The notes under the pieces were generated by a model, which saw nothing but the letters and a program-made list of their open reading frames with translations, did not search any database and was not told the origin of the DNA. Shown here one piece after another: positions 41,541 to 53,529 of a stretch of 64,000 nucleotides of DNA; within the stretch, counting starts at the first letter, position 1, and each line of letters starts with the position of its first letter. The position numbers and the translations under genes were made by a program. Origin of the DNA: Gordius sp. MW1 (Eukaryota; Nematomorpha; Gordioida; Gordea; Gordiidae); the NCBI GenBank assembly GCA_964036665.1, contig OZ038530.1:1798001-1862000 (forward strand), given 5' to 3'.

Positions 41541-43732
41541 GTGCTTGATTTGAATGTGGTCGCTGGCTACAAATTGTTGCCTTTTGCTCTCGACTTGCTA
41601 GTATACCTTCCATCTACCCAAGTATACGCCACGGATGCCACACCGGATTACTACACTCTCTATCTCTTCTCCAGGGGCCAACGCAAACTATGGCTCAACT
41701 CCTTCAATGTCATCCTATACAAGGTGTGCCTTCTTTCTTACCTATCTCTACATCATAATTGATCTCTGTTTGATAACTTGCAAAAAGTGTTATTTTCATT
41801 TACCTACTCCCTTTTGCTGCTAACCACAAATGAGATTTTTAAATAAGTTTTGGTAAGTGCAGTAGTGTTGTAAAAAGACCTGACTGAGTTTTATCTAGCC
41901 GACCTTTGATTTTAGCCCACTAAACATATTTTTTGAAGTCGACCTCTGGCTTAGTCGAAATTTCAAAAACAGACCAGAATCAACCGTTAATCCTTTTAAC
42001 CAAAGATTGGCCAAACAAAACCAAGGACTTTTTACAACATTCGAGTGCAGTCTATAATTGATGTATGATTTAATATAGATAGATATGTTATAAATATATC
42101 ATTTTTGAGTTGATTAAGCCTTTCTTACTTTTGTTGTGTTATACACACAGTATGAAATAGACGAAAATGCGAACGTCTCTCACTCCTCAACGGCTTGTAA
42201 GGCGATAGAAATAGTGTTGGCCTCCCTATCTGCCCAATACAGTCATTGGTGTGGCCCTGGAGCGGGATGCAAAAGCACCGCATCCCAAGCCCACGTCTCA
42301 TCTAAATCTGGAGTGCCGCCGCTGAGTGCTGGTTTGGTTAAAATAACATCATCGGGCTCGCGTCGATCTTCGCCTTTAGCTTGTGGTGACGTGGCGGGCA
42401 GCAGGAAATCTGGGGAGGGAGACGACGGCGGCAAAAATGCGTTGCCCTCTCCTCGCCAAACTCATCTCAATAAATTTTCTTCCTTTCTCAAACCCAATTT
42501 TGGAAAAGGTTTGCATCACTATCAATTGCTTCATTATTTTTAACTAAATACGAAGAATGTTTTGAACCTATATTTGTCAATGAATTTGGCATCACTCTAG
42601 GTTAAAAAAATTGTTTTGGTCAACTAAAATTTTGTGTGCGTCCAGCAAACCTAAAGTATTAATACAGATTACTCACGTCGTTTTTAATTTCTAGTCTAGC
42701 ATAATCCTTTGGTATTGTCTTAATAATCTAAATGTTTTTTTACAAAAGGTGACAATGACAAGCTGCATTTGAATACCAATTTATCACCAGCATTCTCGTT
42801 CGAGTCCTTAACATCGATTCTCAAAAAATCGCCACAACACAAAGTATAAAACATTGAGCTGGATTTTAATGGTTTAATATACTTAAATAGTTACAGAAGA
42901 TATATTAAACCTAGTCCAATTCAAATTATTCAAATAATAGTAATAGTAATTGAAGGTTATATATACCCAGGTTTTAGAAACTTAAATGCAGAAATAAGTG
43001 TTTGTTGAATAATCGTCAGTAATTACCTTTATTAGTAGAATTTTTTGGGTTTCATTCAACAATATCCACACGAAATGGTTATAAGACTTACACAGTTAGA
43101 CTAAAGCGAAGATGAAGTTGTGTTAAAATAATATGTTTTTTAGTATTTAGGATCGTCTGCCTCTCGCCGAACCTCTTCATTGGCAAACGAGGATCTCGAA
43201 GACGAAACTACCGAAAGTGGCGTGCTTACAGCGGAATATCCCGAAGAACAAAATGATCGTAGTTCGGCCGAAGCCCATCACCTTAACGTTGGGGGCCTTG
43301 GAGATTACGAAAACTTCCGAAAATGTCCGAAGTGCCAACGAATGATTAGGGAAATATACGACGACGAAGTGCTAGGGTTGGCTACTGTCTGCTTGGAATT
43401 ATTCGTTAGACGTTGCCCAATAGTCGCCACCCCATATCTCTTGGACATTATGGTCATCATTTCAAAGTAAAACCATACTATGTGGCATATTAGATTAGAT
43501 GTATGCGTGAAGTGCATTAATTAATATCCAAAAAGTGTTAAATCTTCTTTTTTCAAAATAATTAAAAGATTGTGTCATATAGCCTATTTATGATTTGAAA
43601 GGATAACCGATAACGTCTTTTATCCCTGGGAAGAGGATCCATCTTACGAATTGTACGGAGAAGGTCACGCCTTGCCTCACATACGAACCATAGGGACGGG
43701 AGGCCACGTCGGTTTCACTTCCATCGTGGCAG
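41541..43732 (+). CDS. unc79: UNC79 C-terminal half, first exons
   Basis: UNC79 is a large HEAT/armadillo-like scaffold of the NALCN sodium-leak channel complex; it works with UNC80 at neuronal membranes to set resting excitability. The exons follow GT-AG rules: 41541-41723 (VLDLNVVAGYKLLPF...), 42151-42508 (low-complexity, serine-rich), 42749-42843, 43144-43466 and 43602-43732. The fourth encodes KCPKCQRMIREIYDDEVLGL followed by VCLELFVRRCP, which matches the conserved CPKC segment of animal UNC79. Intron phases join cleanly; for example GGAAAAG joins GTGAC to give Gly, and TCAAA joins GATAACC to give SKIT. Introns are short to moderate and AT-rich. No start codon belongs to this block, because its upstream exons are absent, so it is an internal-to-C-terminal piece. 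Confidence 0.85.
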
Positions 43733-43777
43733 GTAGATTTTTAAAATTTTAAATTTAATCTGTGGTGGATACACTAG

Positions 43778-46700
43778 GCGAACCACTTAACGCTTCAACT
43801 GCAGCAGGAGCTGGTTATGCCTCTTTTTCCTCTTCGACCGGCGCACCTCTCCTTCCCTCTACAGTTGATTACCAGGCGGGTCTGGGTTCTAATATGCAGG
43901 GAAACGCTAGTGGTGGCTCTTCCCTGGCAGAAACTTTTTTCATCCCCGGCCATTGTAGATCGATAGCCTTGCAAGATGCGTTGCCTGTTAAATCAATTTG
44001 CCCCGAACGGGCTCTTCCTGCGCTACTTCAGCGTATGCGTTAGCAAAAAGCGACCTCTGTTCCTGGTTAATCGCGTTATAGCGGAATCTCTGAGAGGATT
44101 CACGGAATTCACTCCACTTCATCCCTTGAGTTCCATGTTGCAAGATTTGGAGAAGGAGAAGGGCATCTTGCAATTGACTAAGGATAAGTTAGGAGGGGCG
44201 TTGTTGATCAATGTGCGAGATTATTTGGAATGCGTTGGGCGCCAGGAAAAGTTTTACGTCTATTGGAAGTCTCATTTGTTTCCCCTCTTCGAAACATTTT
44301 TCGACAATTTAGCGTCTGGCATCGCGGTTGCCCATCACGGAAGCAATAGCGGTAGCACCCAATTTTATGACTTTTTGCTGTTGACGATGGATTACAAGAT
44401 ACTATTCGACATTATGATCACCCTCCTCAAAATACCAACCATCTCCTTCTTCAAAGTACCTACGTTGTAGTGTTGAAAAACGGTTGGGGTTTGTTTGGGC
44501 ACCTTTGGATTTAGTCGACTAAGCTTATTCTAATTTTGGAAAACTGACCAGAGTCGACTATTGTCTTAGTTGAATCAATGGTGGATCAAACAAAACCCAG
44601 CCGTTTTTATAACATTTACGTTGATATTCGTTGTTTTTTATTTTAACGCCTTTTTAATGGCGCTTTAGAACTTGTTTGAATCGATGGGCAAAATATTGGC
44701 TTTCACGCTGTGCAAGTATCCGTTGGATATAACTAAAGTTTGGGAAATATGTTACTTGTGCAACACGAACCTGGGGTTTGGTAAGGAGCGCGACAAACAG
44801 TTTTTAGCCAGGGTAGTCGTTTCGGAATTGGAACACGTCATCTCCTTCAAAAGAATGATCCTTCCCTCCAACGTCTTGCTACTCCTCCAAGTATAAGATC
44901 ACTTGTATATTAAATTATCTTGGAATCGATATTGAGTTTAACATGTTTTTGCAATGAATTAGTCGGTGTTGTTTGGCGTGGGTGGAAGTTTGGGGACTTC
45001 CATAATGAATATGTTCACCTACCAAGTGACGTCTCAGGATGGAGGCGAATCAGAAATAGATCCGCAAAATTTGGTATTTTTTTATTCAAAGCTTTTAATT
45101 GTTTGCTCGTTGTATATAGATTAGTTCAAGTGCCGGCGATGTTATGCGTTCCATGATGAACGAATGTATAACCTTTTTAATTGACATTGACGCGATAGGA
45201 CGTTTGAGTTCTGGTTTTAAATCCTACCCCAGCATCGGACTTTCACCATCATTCGTAGATGATAAAACATCCTCTACAGCCACTACCAGCCCCATCCTGG
45301 ATACGCTTGGGGGAGGGGAAGAGTTTAAACCTTTTTACTTTAACGTGGCATCATCACCCAGATCTATCGTCAACTACTTAAAGGAGGACGATGACCATAC
45401 TGGGATCCTGATTAGGTTGGGAGATGTTCGTATCACGTCGGAATGTCCCGAAGAACAACGAGGCTTAGCCGCCACCTCTGCACCCATCAACACTTTCGAC
45501 AAGAAGGAATGGAAAAAACCGATGGAATTGCAGCAAGTGGTTAACGCCTCCTTTGCGCCACCCATAGATATAAGTATTAACTGCTATACAATTTATGGGC
45601 TCACTTTCGTTGACATATTTCCGTCCTGTCATGTTCTACTTGGGTTTATAATGGAAACTTATGATTATTTAAATAACTTTTATTCCTCCGCATAAATACT
45701 AGCTATTCATAGCTTGTTGGCTTTAACTTTTCCGACATTGTCCGAGCCCAAATTCCATTTTAATTTTTGTGCTCCGACTGACCTTTATATGTATCTAACT
45801 TTTAATGAATATAGCTAAAAGATGATAACTCATGCTTCTCCATAACAGTGCGTGTAAATTGTTAATTTTTTAATGGTTCCTTAAAATCATTCGACGAAGG
45901 TTCCATTGTGGGTAAACAACGGCAGCTAGGAGGTGAAGCTAATTCCGCTCCTGCTAGTGCCCAAGCTCGACGGCCATCTTTATCAGCTGTTCCCCAGCTG
46001 ACTGAAGATACTCTGGGGGCATTCGTTAAAGTGGGCGTAGCTCAATTCGTTTCCTTGGAGATGTCACGTGACTTCGATAATTCTACCGGAACGGGAGGAG
46101 GGGGGTTGAGGAATCATTTCTCCTTCCTCTACAACAATAAAGGCTGGAGTCCCAATCCATCTATACAACTCTCACCCCCTGCACCCGGAAAACGACCTAT
46201 ACCACTCATCACGTCTCAGGCTTCGTCTCAGCCTATGACTAGCGAGCAACAAGGGTAAACTTAACATTAAAAAAGTTATTAATAAAATATCGAGCGCCTA
46301 ATACGTTGAATAATGATTTTGTGCGTGCTTAGGTTAAAAGATTTTAACGAATGCGTCAATCGCATCCGGATGTTGTGTTGGTTGATGCTGTCTTCGTTGC
46401 AGCACAATTGCTGGACCAAAGTCTCGGCCAGCCTGCCTTGTCAACCGATCAAGATAGATAATCACCCGAGGATATCGGATTTGATATTACACCTAGTTTC
46501 TCGGTACCCCGAATTCTCGGCCGCCAGCGTCTTGCACACCACGACCCTCTATTACGGTTTCATGCTTTGTCAGGTTATTTAACATTCTTGCTCCTCTCTC
46601 ACCTCTCTCTCTATGTAGGACAACTCGTTACATGCTTTACATTTTAGTTGTGGACTGTGTACACGGAATACGTTATTTCAACTTACGCCTCCGACAATGA

Positions 46701-47210
46701 AGCCTGCCTCGCTGCTGAAAATGGATTGATGGCTTTTTGGTGTCAAATCATACCGGGCATATTGCAATTGATGACGATATCGAAATCGGTACTGAAATCT
46801 TACACGTTTAACTTACTCTCATTAATGATATATACCTTTTTTAGTTTCCCGAAATGATCTGCATCCATTTCTTGAATCTGATCGAATCTCTGCAAGAAAT
46901 CAACTCGTCTTCCCTGGTTAAGTTGTACCCCTTGTGGAGACCTATTTTGTATTACCAAGAGGTGGTAAATTACTTACTCCACCTACAAAGTAGCCTGTAT
47001 ATTTGTTAATCTATTTTTTGTATGCTACAGCTTCCATCTCACCTGCAAATTAGACTTAATAAAATACTGAATTGGCTTCCCGCCTTGGATTTGGAGGAAG
47101 GGAATCCCTTTCATAACACCTCCTTTTTGGAATGGTTGAGGAAATTGCAATTCAGATTGGGCCACACCGAAATGCAATCTTTATTAGCCATACAAATCTA
47201 CACACTTTAA
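43778..47210 (+). CDS. unc79: UNC79 C-terminal half, last exons to the stop codon
   Basis: Exons by GT-AG rules: 43778-44455, 44669-44890, 44963-45073, 45120-45573, 45900-46254, 46333-46573, 46648-46788, 46845-46961 and 47031-47210 (TAA). The translation follows vertebrate UNC79 to its end, with stretches such as LWTVYTEYV, WCQIIPGILQLM, LPSHLQIRLNKI and the final LRKLQFRLGHTEMQS. Introns are mostly 50-330 bp. In the first exon the frame shifts near 43975: residues up to SIALQ read in one frame and RCLLNQFAPNGLF in another, so about two bases appear to be missing or one added. That is either a real lesion or a sequence error. The other exons are open. A possible polyadenylation signal AATAAA lies near 47697. 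Confidence 0.88.
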
Positions 47211-47600
47211 TACATATATGTCGTTATTGTATTAGCACACCATCTATTGTATTATCAACCTGATTTAGATTTGCATATAATTAGATTTATATGCAATTTC
47301 ATACAATATTTGTAAACCATTTTAATTTTTAAATATTCTCAAAATATTTAATATATTGACTTAATATATATATTCTAATTTTATGTACCTTTTTGTAACT
47401 TGTTTAACAAATCTACACACTTTAATGTATCATTATTCTTATTGCCAACCTGATTTAGATTAGCATATTAATTGATTTAGATTTAATTGCATACAATATT
47501 TGTAAACCATCTTAATTATTTAATATTCTCTATTAATATATATTCTAATTATATGTACTGTTTTGTAGCTATTACATTACGTTCAGGTTTAGCATTCTAG
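47193..47600. repeat. Tandem duplication of the unc79 3' end
   Basis: The last coding bases (CAAATCTACACACTTTAAT) recur at 47408. The following AT-rich 3' region, with AACCTGATTTAGATT and CATACAATATTTGTAAACCAT, recurs about 210 bp downstream with scattered differences. The second copy is noncoding. Confidence 0.75.
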
Positions 47601-47751
47601 AACATAAACCATTTTGTATAAACCAACAAATATTTAAATACTTTTTTTAAAAGGTAACTATTTTATTAAATCGCAACAAATATTATTTTTATGTATTAAT
47701 AAATTTCAATTTTTCCATGTTCATTTTAAGAGTTAATTTTAAGAATAGGTA

Positions 47752-48140
47752 GGGGAGACCGGGGCTATCTTTTACCCGGGGCTATAGCGTCTTCTCGATT
47801 ATTTTTGTCATTTATGTTTATTAACACCTCAAATTATAATAATAAATGTATTTTATTAAGGCACAAAAAATATTTGGATTAACCTTTCTTACAAAAAAAT
47901 TATGTAGAAAAAAAGGTTTTTCGGGGCTAAAACGTCCTTTTTTATTTTTTTGTATTTTGTAAATTATTTAAAAACTACTTATTCTGCCAACCTGAAATAT
48001 ATACCAAGGTAATAAGAAGTAACTCTTTTATTATATTTATATTCAAATATATTTTTTTGACGAGTTGAATCATCTTAAGCACAACTTAAAGTTCAATGAT
48101 CATGCCGGGGCTATCGCAGCCGGGGCTATCGTTTCCTTTT
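47752..48140 (+). repeat. Left TIR and subterminal GGGGCTAT motifs
   Basis: After the 18-bp terminal repeat, GGGGCTAT or GGGGCTAA recurs at about 47780, 47926, 48108 and 48124, several with CCGGGGCTATCG. Such repeats near transposon ends usually bind the transposase. Confidence 0.7.
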
Positions 48141-48161
48141 CACTCATTCACTTTTTTAATT

Positions 48162-48398
48162 ATGGTGCGTAATTACCACAGAAAAGCAAATATTGTTATT
48201 GATGATGAAAAGTTAGAAAAAGTTGTTACATCATTTCAAAACAACATTAAATAAAGAATCGCGGAAGATACCAATTTAAGCTATAGCACTATAAAAAAAT
48301 GTTACAAAAAAGGTGAAATTATAGGACCAAAAAAGAAGACAAGGGTAGTATTCAACAAAGAACAAGAAGATGCCAAGGTAAGATTACTAAAAAATTGA
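48162..48398 (+). pseudogene. Pogo-like transposase N-terminal HTH fragment
   Basis: The frame opens MVRNYHRKANIVI, the start typical of pogo/Tigger-like transposases and their pipsqueak-type helix-turn-helix. A TAA follows at 48252-48254. The same frame continues with RIAEDTNLSYSTIKKCYKKG, which fits the recognition helix, and ends at a second stop near 48398. The part is broken by the internal stop and carries no catalytic domain. Confidence 0.65.
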
Positions 48399-48552
48399 TC
48401 AGATCACAAAATAATTGCCTGATATGTGGCAAAGATTATACAAATCATCATAATAATGAAGACTGGTTCAGCTGTAGGAAATGCTCCCTCTGGGCTCATG
48501 GATCCTGCTGCAATTATGATATTTTCTATATTTGCATTAAATGTAAATCCTA
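48398..48552 (+). pseudogene. Transposase C-terminal PHD-like zinc motif fragment
   Basis: A frame immediately after the HTH fragment encodes NCLICGKDY, then SCRKCSLWAHGSCC, then YICIKCKS and a stop. The CxxC...CxxC...HxxC...CxxC spacing is that of the PHD-like tail found in many pogo/Jerky-type transposases. Its direct contact with the HTH piece shows that the central catalytic part was deleted. Confidence 0.6.
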
Positions 48553-49182
48553 ACCATCTTTAATAATTACATGACATTTTTATACCAATAAAAGATTTAA
48601 ATCAATGATTCTAGCACAAAAATTTGATAAAGTAATTGATATGTAAAATTTTATAAGCTTTAATAGATTATGAACTTCTAATATTTTGACATTTTTAAGC
48701 ACATAATATAAATTTGCATTATTTGTAAACCTTAACCTTGTTTAACAATTATTCATTTTAAATGATATTTGTGTAATAAGGCATATAAATCAATGATTCT
48801 AGCACAGAAATCTTAGAAAAGGCACTTATATGTTAAATCTCTATGAAAAGTTTTATATTAAAATATAAAAAACTTTTTAATACTTTCACATAAAGCATAT
48901 GCAATTATAAGTCATTAATTTTAACATAAAAACACATTAATCCTCTTATAAAATTATTATATCAAACTTTTTAAGCTTTAAAGTTTTTATAAACTTAATG
49001 TTTTGCAATTTAAACCATTCACTTAGTTTCATTAGGTAATAATTTAACAACAATCTCTGATAAATCACTCTTAAAGAATATTATCAACATTTATAAGTTA
49101 CAAAAGATTATAAACATTAAAAAATTTGGTTATTTAGGCCTAGGTAATCAATTAGTTTTTAGTTTTGGAGCTTTATATTAGA

Positions 49183-49447
49183 GAGGACGCGATAGCCCCT
49201 TCGAAAGGACGCGATAGCCCCTTCGAAAGGACGCGATAACCCCGGGTAGTTTTCGAAATTTATACGAGTTGTCTTTTTTTTAAACCCGTATTACGAAAAA
49301 TCTATCAACTGTATTGCCATATTTTTTTTTCCTTTGAAAAACACTCTAGACACGAATATTTTTCTAAAAAAAGTATATGAAAATCGGTTAACAATTTTTG
49401 TCCAGACCTTTTTGAAAATTTTTGGTCGCGATAGCCCCGGTCTCCCC
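49183..49447 (-). repeat. Right subterminal motifs and TIR
   Basis: AGGACGCGATAGCCCCTTCG occurs twice in tandem and a third time as GGACGCGATAACCCC between 49183 and 49243. A last GCGATAGCCCC at 49428 leads into the terminal repeat. These mirror the left-end motifs. Confidence 0.8.
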
Positions 49448-49710
49448 TACGTTTATTAATTTATTGGTCCTCCCCCAAAAAGGGAGGACAAAAACCTTTT
49501 TTTTGCTACTTAGATAGCCAAGCTTTTTATTCCAAAATTTCTCGTAACAAGTCGGGCCTTCGGCCCTCGTGGGAAGGGGGAGAAGGGAAGGGGAAATATT
49601 ATTTATTATTTTATTCACGGTAGTGTTTGTTAAATAAATTTTTCGACTTCTGGTAATTTATATAAAGTTCATTTTCTTTAATTGGTTTTTAATTTTATCA
49701 TATTCCTAGT

Positions 49711-50022
49711 CCTAAATCTCAACAGACTGGACCTTGGATTTTTTTTGAATTAAAAAATGATGAAAAGAATGAATTAATTGAACGTTTTTTGCTTTCTAAT
49801 AACCGGAATTTAAGTCTTTTAGACAGTTTTCCCCATTTAAAAAAACTATTTATTAAATATAATACGCCATTACCATCAAGTGCCCCTGTGGAAAGATTAT
49901 TTAGCTTGGGTAAAATTTTATTTGGAGACAAGCGAAAATGTCGTTTAGATGACAACTTTGAAAATAATATTTTGTTAAAATCAAATAAACATTTATTACC
50001 TGATGATTTTTATAATTTGTAA
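49711..50022 (+). pseudogene. hAT transposase C-terminal dimerisation domain fragment
   Basis: The frame encodes FPHLKKLFIKYNTPLPSSAP, then VERLFSLGKILFGDKR, RLDDNFENNILLKSNKHL and a stop. The SSAPVERLFS...R..L......LLK.N pattern is the hAT-family dimerisation domain (hobo/Ac/Tam3). Only the last 90-100 residues are present, and I see no catalytic core or paired terminal repeats close by. Upstream (49450-49710) is AT-rich DNA with a GGTCCTCCC/GGGAGGAC hairpin near 49470. The fragment is probably a 5'-truncated relic. Confidence 0.75.
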
Positions 50023-50306
50023 TATATAATTATTAAATTACTTGAATAAAGGAATAAATTATTTTCTTAGTTGTTTGACATCAATTTAATATATTCTTAA
50101 GTTAGCGATGATGAATATATTTATTATTTCTTCCTAAGCTACCGATTTATTAATTATTTCTAAGCTACCGCGAAACAGTTTTTATTAGCTTCAATTGTAC
50201 CTTACATCTTGAATTTTATTAATTCATTATTAAACCAAAAAAATATATATTGCAATTTCCACTAACAATTCGTTTAAGTAGTAACAATAATAATCATGGA
50301 TGATTA

Positions 50307-50400
50307 GGCGTAAATAATGATGGCGCACAAATAATAATAAACAGCGAAGTTAGGCGTAAAATAAAGATGGCGCACAAATAATAATAATAGCGAAAATAAC
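50307..50400. repeat. Short tandem duplication in AT-rich DNA
   Basis: A unit of about 46 bp, AGGCGTAAATAATGATGGCG followed by CACAAATAATAATA and an AGCGAA tail, occurs twice with small differences. The rest of 50023-50630 is AT-rich noncoding DNA in which I see nothing else. Confidence 0.6.
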
Positions 50401-50998
50401 AATCATCTAACAAATAGCGAAATTAACAATCACCGTGATTTAACAAACGCGCGGCCTTGGTCATAAAATCCACGGGAAATTTTATGGGTGAAGTAATAAA
50501 ACTACTAAAAATTGCAAGGGTAACTTTATGGATGAGGTAATAAAATTTATTAAAATTTGGCTAAATGCCACAATAATATATTGTTTTATGAATAAAAAAA
50601 GATGTTTGTACATTTAAAAAAAAATTAAAAACGGAACTGGAACTAGTTCCTTTTTAAAATGAGGAACTAGGAACTGGAACTAGTTCCATTTTAGGCAAAG
50701 GAACTGGAACTTGACAAGTTCCTTTTTAAAAGGAACTTTTAACAGCTCTACCTTAGGTCAACCTGGGGTCTCAGGTTGGGTATAATATTGACCTTGATTT
50801 TCGGGATCAACCTCAGGTTAAGGTTCGGGTGTTCATAAACCTGATAAGGTTTTTGAAAACATGAACCTAAAACCGACCTGAGGATTGACCTCGGGAAAAC
50901 CTGACCTAGGTTTTGATCATCACTACCCCCCCCCCCCCCAAATGATAAAAAATATTTATTTTAATTTTGCGGTTCCCTATTATAACCAACAGGCTCAA

Positions 50999-51175
50999 AT
51001 GCCACCGCGGAAAGCAACTGATGGAAAACGTGCCCGACTTGCCGCCGGGAACAGTACACGAAATAGGTCGGGATTAAAACTCATTGACATTTGTTTAAGG
51101 CTTATGTTAGAATTGAAAGGGCAGAGCGTAAAAGAGCCATTTAAAGTTTTTAACGTAGAATCAAATTGTAAATAA
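50999..51175 (+). CDS. Conserved 58-residue ORF of unknown function, copy 3
   Basis: This is the inverted copy of the ORF at 38817-38993, with FNVESNCK in place of FNVELNCK at the end. An in-frame extension upstream reaches through the poly-C tract as a run of prolines, which is unlikely to be real coding. Confidence 0.35.
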   Translation: MPPRKATDGKRARLAAGNSTRNRSGLKLIDICLRLMLELKGQSVKEPFKVFNVESNCK

Positions 51176-51293
51176 TGTCGACGACTATACTAATTTATAG
51201 GTTATTCATCGCCTTAATATTTAAATAGGGTCAAATGACAAATAGCATTTTTAGGAATACAAACAAATAATATTAATAAGCTCTTCCCCAATA

Positions 51294-51960
51294 TCTTATA
51301 TATAAAAATGAAATTATGTATGTTTATGTGTATGTTAATTTTGGAAAACTACCAGACCGATTTGGCTTAAAATTTATACTTTATTCCTGACATTCCGGAG
51401 CATGCTTTAAGATTTGTTCAAGCCAATTGGTCCAGTAGTTTTCGAGATATTTTGTTTTAAGCTTAAATGTTTTATTGCTGCATAAAAATTTTCTTTATTA
51501 GATTTTACAAAGTATTTTATGTCATGTATAAGATATGCTCTTTATTATATCTTAGGTAAGAAACAGTAACGGTAAAGTGAAAAGTAAAGTAACTTGGTAA
51601 TAACAATTATAATACCAATTAACGTATAATGCCAATTAACACAATTAACATTTTATTACAATTCAAACGCTCAAGGTCATTCCAATTAGGTACATGTACA
51701 TTTACATAATGGTTATGCGTTTATTTTGTAGAAGAAACGGCCGTAGACGGGCAAAATATGCTGAAAACGTTAGGAAACGAAAGAAAGATACACAACGAAA
51801 ACGTCGTACACGTTTAAAATCGATGGCAAAGACCTTTGACTCCGAACCTCGTTCACAACCGACGTCGACGACGTCAGACTCCGAGTTAGTTTGCAGTATT
51901 CTAATCTCACTAAGCGTTTTTCTGTGTAAAAATGCTGGCTGTCAAGCAAAACAGATGCAA
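51294..51960 (+). mobile_element. Helitron-like 5' end with basic ORF
   Basis: The element starts TCTTATATATAAAAATGAAA after an A. About 400 bp downstream an ORF (51694-52068) encodes MRLFCRRNGRRRAKY, then NVRKRKKDTQRKRRTRLKSM, an arginine/lysine-rich start resembling the N-terminal leader of some Helitron proteins. Similarity to the other arm ends at about 51960, so the last third of the ORF is unique to this arm. There is no Rep or helicase domain. Confidence 0.45.
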
Positions 51961-52444
51961 ACGGCAAAAAGGCTTGACAATTTTTTAGCCGGTATAATAA
52001 ATAAAGACTTAGTGCCTATCGTATTTTCTAAACTTATTTTCTTGCACCTTTATCATATAAAGAATTAAGGTAAAGCCTGTTACTATAGTTTTATCATTTA
52101 AAATATGTGTTTGTTTTGACATTTTTAAAATGATGTCTTATTACTTCCATTATAACAATTATAACCTCCCAGCAGGACGAAGGCAAATACAAGGGTCTTT
52201 CGAACGAGGAGATCGTGGCAGTCATGGGCGTAGCCAGCCCCCCCCCCCCCGCCAATTTAAGAAAAAACAATTTTCAATGCAAAAACTTTAAAAAATTAAA
52301 ATAATTTATGTTTTGCCCCCCTCTAATTGAACTTTTAAAGGTTTTGCCTCCACCCCTAATCCAAACCCACGAATTGGGGGATTGTAAATTACATCACTTT
52401 CTTAAAAATTTGGTCATTTCCGAAGTAACATTTCACTTAGCTTT
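51961..52444. other. Loop between the arms of the inverted repeat
   Basis: This is about 480 bp of AT-rich DNA with a run of 13 C (52238-52250). The run is preceded by CAGTCATGGGCGTAGCCAGC, which resembles the terminal sequence of non-autonomous hAT elements (CAG...GGCGTAGCCAG). No matching opposite end is visible, so this may be a truncated insertion. Confidence 0.4.
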
Positions 52445-53174
52445 TTGCATTTGTTGCATCTGTTTTGCTTGACAGCCAGCATTTTTACAAAGAAAAACGC
52501 TTAGTGAGATTAGAATACTGCAAACTAACTCGGAGTCTGACGTGGTCGACGTCGGTTGTGAACGAGGTTCAGAGTCAAAGGTCTTTGCCATCGATTTTAA
52601 ACGTGTACGACGTTTTCGTTGTGTATCTTTCTTTCGTTTCCTAACGTTTTCCGCATATTTTGCCCGTCTACGGCCGTTTCTTCTACAAAATAAACGCATA
52701 GCCATTATGTAAATGTACATGTACCTAATTGGAATGACCTTGAGCGTTTGAATTGTAATATAATGTTAATTGTGTTAATTGGTATTATACGTTAATTGGT
52801 ATTATAATTGTTATTATTAAGTTACTTTACTTTTCACTTTACCGTTACTGTTTCTTACCTTAGATATAATAAAGAGCATATCTTATACATGACATAAAAT
52901 ACTTTGTAAAATCTAATATTTATATTTTCTGGTTCATTCATATGGTAACGGGTCTGACCTGATTGAATATGAAAGAAAATTTTTATGCAGCAATAAAACA
53001 TTTAAGCTTAAAACAAAATATCTCGAAAACTACTGGACCAATTGGCTTGAACAAATCTCAAAGCATGCTCCGGAATGTCAGGAATAAAGTATAAATTTTG
53101 AGCCAAATCGGTCTGGTAGTTTTCCAAAATTAACATACACATAAACATACATAATTTCATTTTTATATATAAGA
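52433..53174 (-). mobile_element. Helitron-like 5' end with basic ORF, right arm
   Basis: The element starts at 53174 on the minus strand with TCTTATATATAAAAATGAAA. The ORF at 52720-52433 repeats the RRNGRRRAKY...RKRRTRLKSM leader of the left arm and then ends in a different tail (QMQQMQKAK). An insertion of about 60 bp lies between the terminus and the ORF. Confidence 0.45.
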
Positions 53175-53293
53175 TATTGGGGAAGAGCTTATTAATACTT
53201 ATTTGTTTGTATTCCTAAAAATGCTATTTGTCATTTGACCCTATTTAAATATTAAGGCGATGAATAACCTATAAATTAGTATAGTCGTCGACA

Positions 53294-53470
53294 TTATTTA
53301 CAATTTGATTCTACGTTAAAAACTTTAAATGGCTCTTTTACGCTCTGCCCTTTCAATTCTAACATAAGCCTTAAACAAATGTCAATGAGTTTTAATCCCG
53401 ACCTATTTCGTGTACTGTTCCCGGCGGCAAGTCGGGCACGTTTTCCATCAGTTGCTTTCCGCGGTGGCAT
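53294..53470 (-). CDS. Conserved 58-residue ORF of unknown function, copy 2
   Basis: It is identical to copy 3 in its predicted residues and differs from copy 1 by one. An in-frame upstream extension runs through the 32-G tract as polyproline. Confidence 0.35.
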   Translation of the reverse strand: MPPRKATDGKRARLAAGNSTRNRSGLKLIDICLRLMLELKGQSVKEPFKVFNVESNCK

Positions 53471-53527
53471 TTGAGCCTGTTGGTTATAATAGGGAACCGC
53501 AAAATTAAAATAAATATTTTTTATCAT

Positions 53528-53529
<2 letters not shown>

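Larger units (their letters stand above)
47752..49447. mobile_element. Non-autonomous pogo-like DNA transposon
   Basis: The left end GGGGAGACCGGGGCTATC and the right end GATAGCCCCGGTCTCCCC are perfect inverted repeats, each flanked by TA (47750-47751 and 49448-49449), the target duplication of the Tc1/mariner/pogo group. Inside lie an N-terminal piece starting MVRNYHRKA and a C-terminal cysteine-rich piece, with no room for a DDE catalytic domain, so the element is an internally deleted copy of about 1.7 kb. The interior is otherwise very AT-rich. It lies just downstream of the unc79 C-terminal block. Confidence 0.85.
50640..51960 (+). repeat. Left arm of a large inverted repeat
   Basis: This arm is the reverse complement of 52445-53865. 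It contains, in order, the GGAACTAGTTCC block, the AACCTGAGG block, a 14-C tract, the 58-residue ORF, a Helitron-like 5' end at 51294 and a basic ORF. The right arm has an extra insertion of about 60 bp near 52915-52975. Confidence 0.88.

Noticed and set aside
49388-49618. 76-codon minus-strand ORF
   Set aside because: It straddles the right end of the pogo-like element and flanking AT-rich DNA, with no recognisable domain.
52238-52250. Complete hAT MITE starting CAGTCATGGGCGTAGCCAG
   Set aside because: Only one end resembles a hAT terminus. No inverted partner or 8-bp target duplication could be found in the loop.
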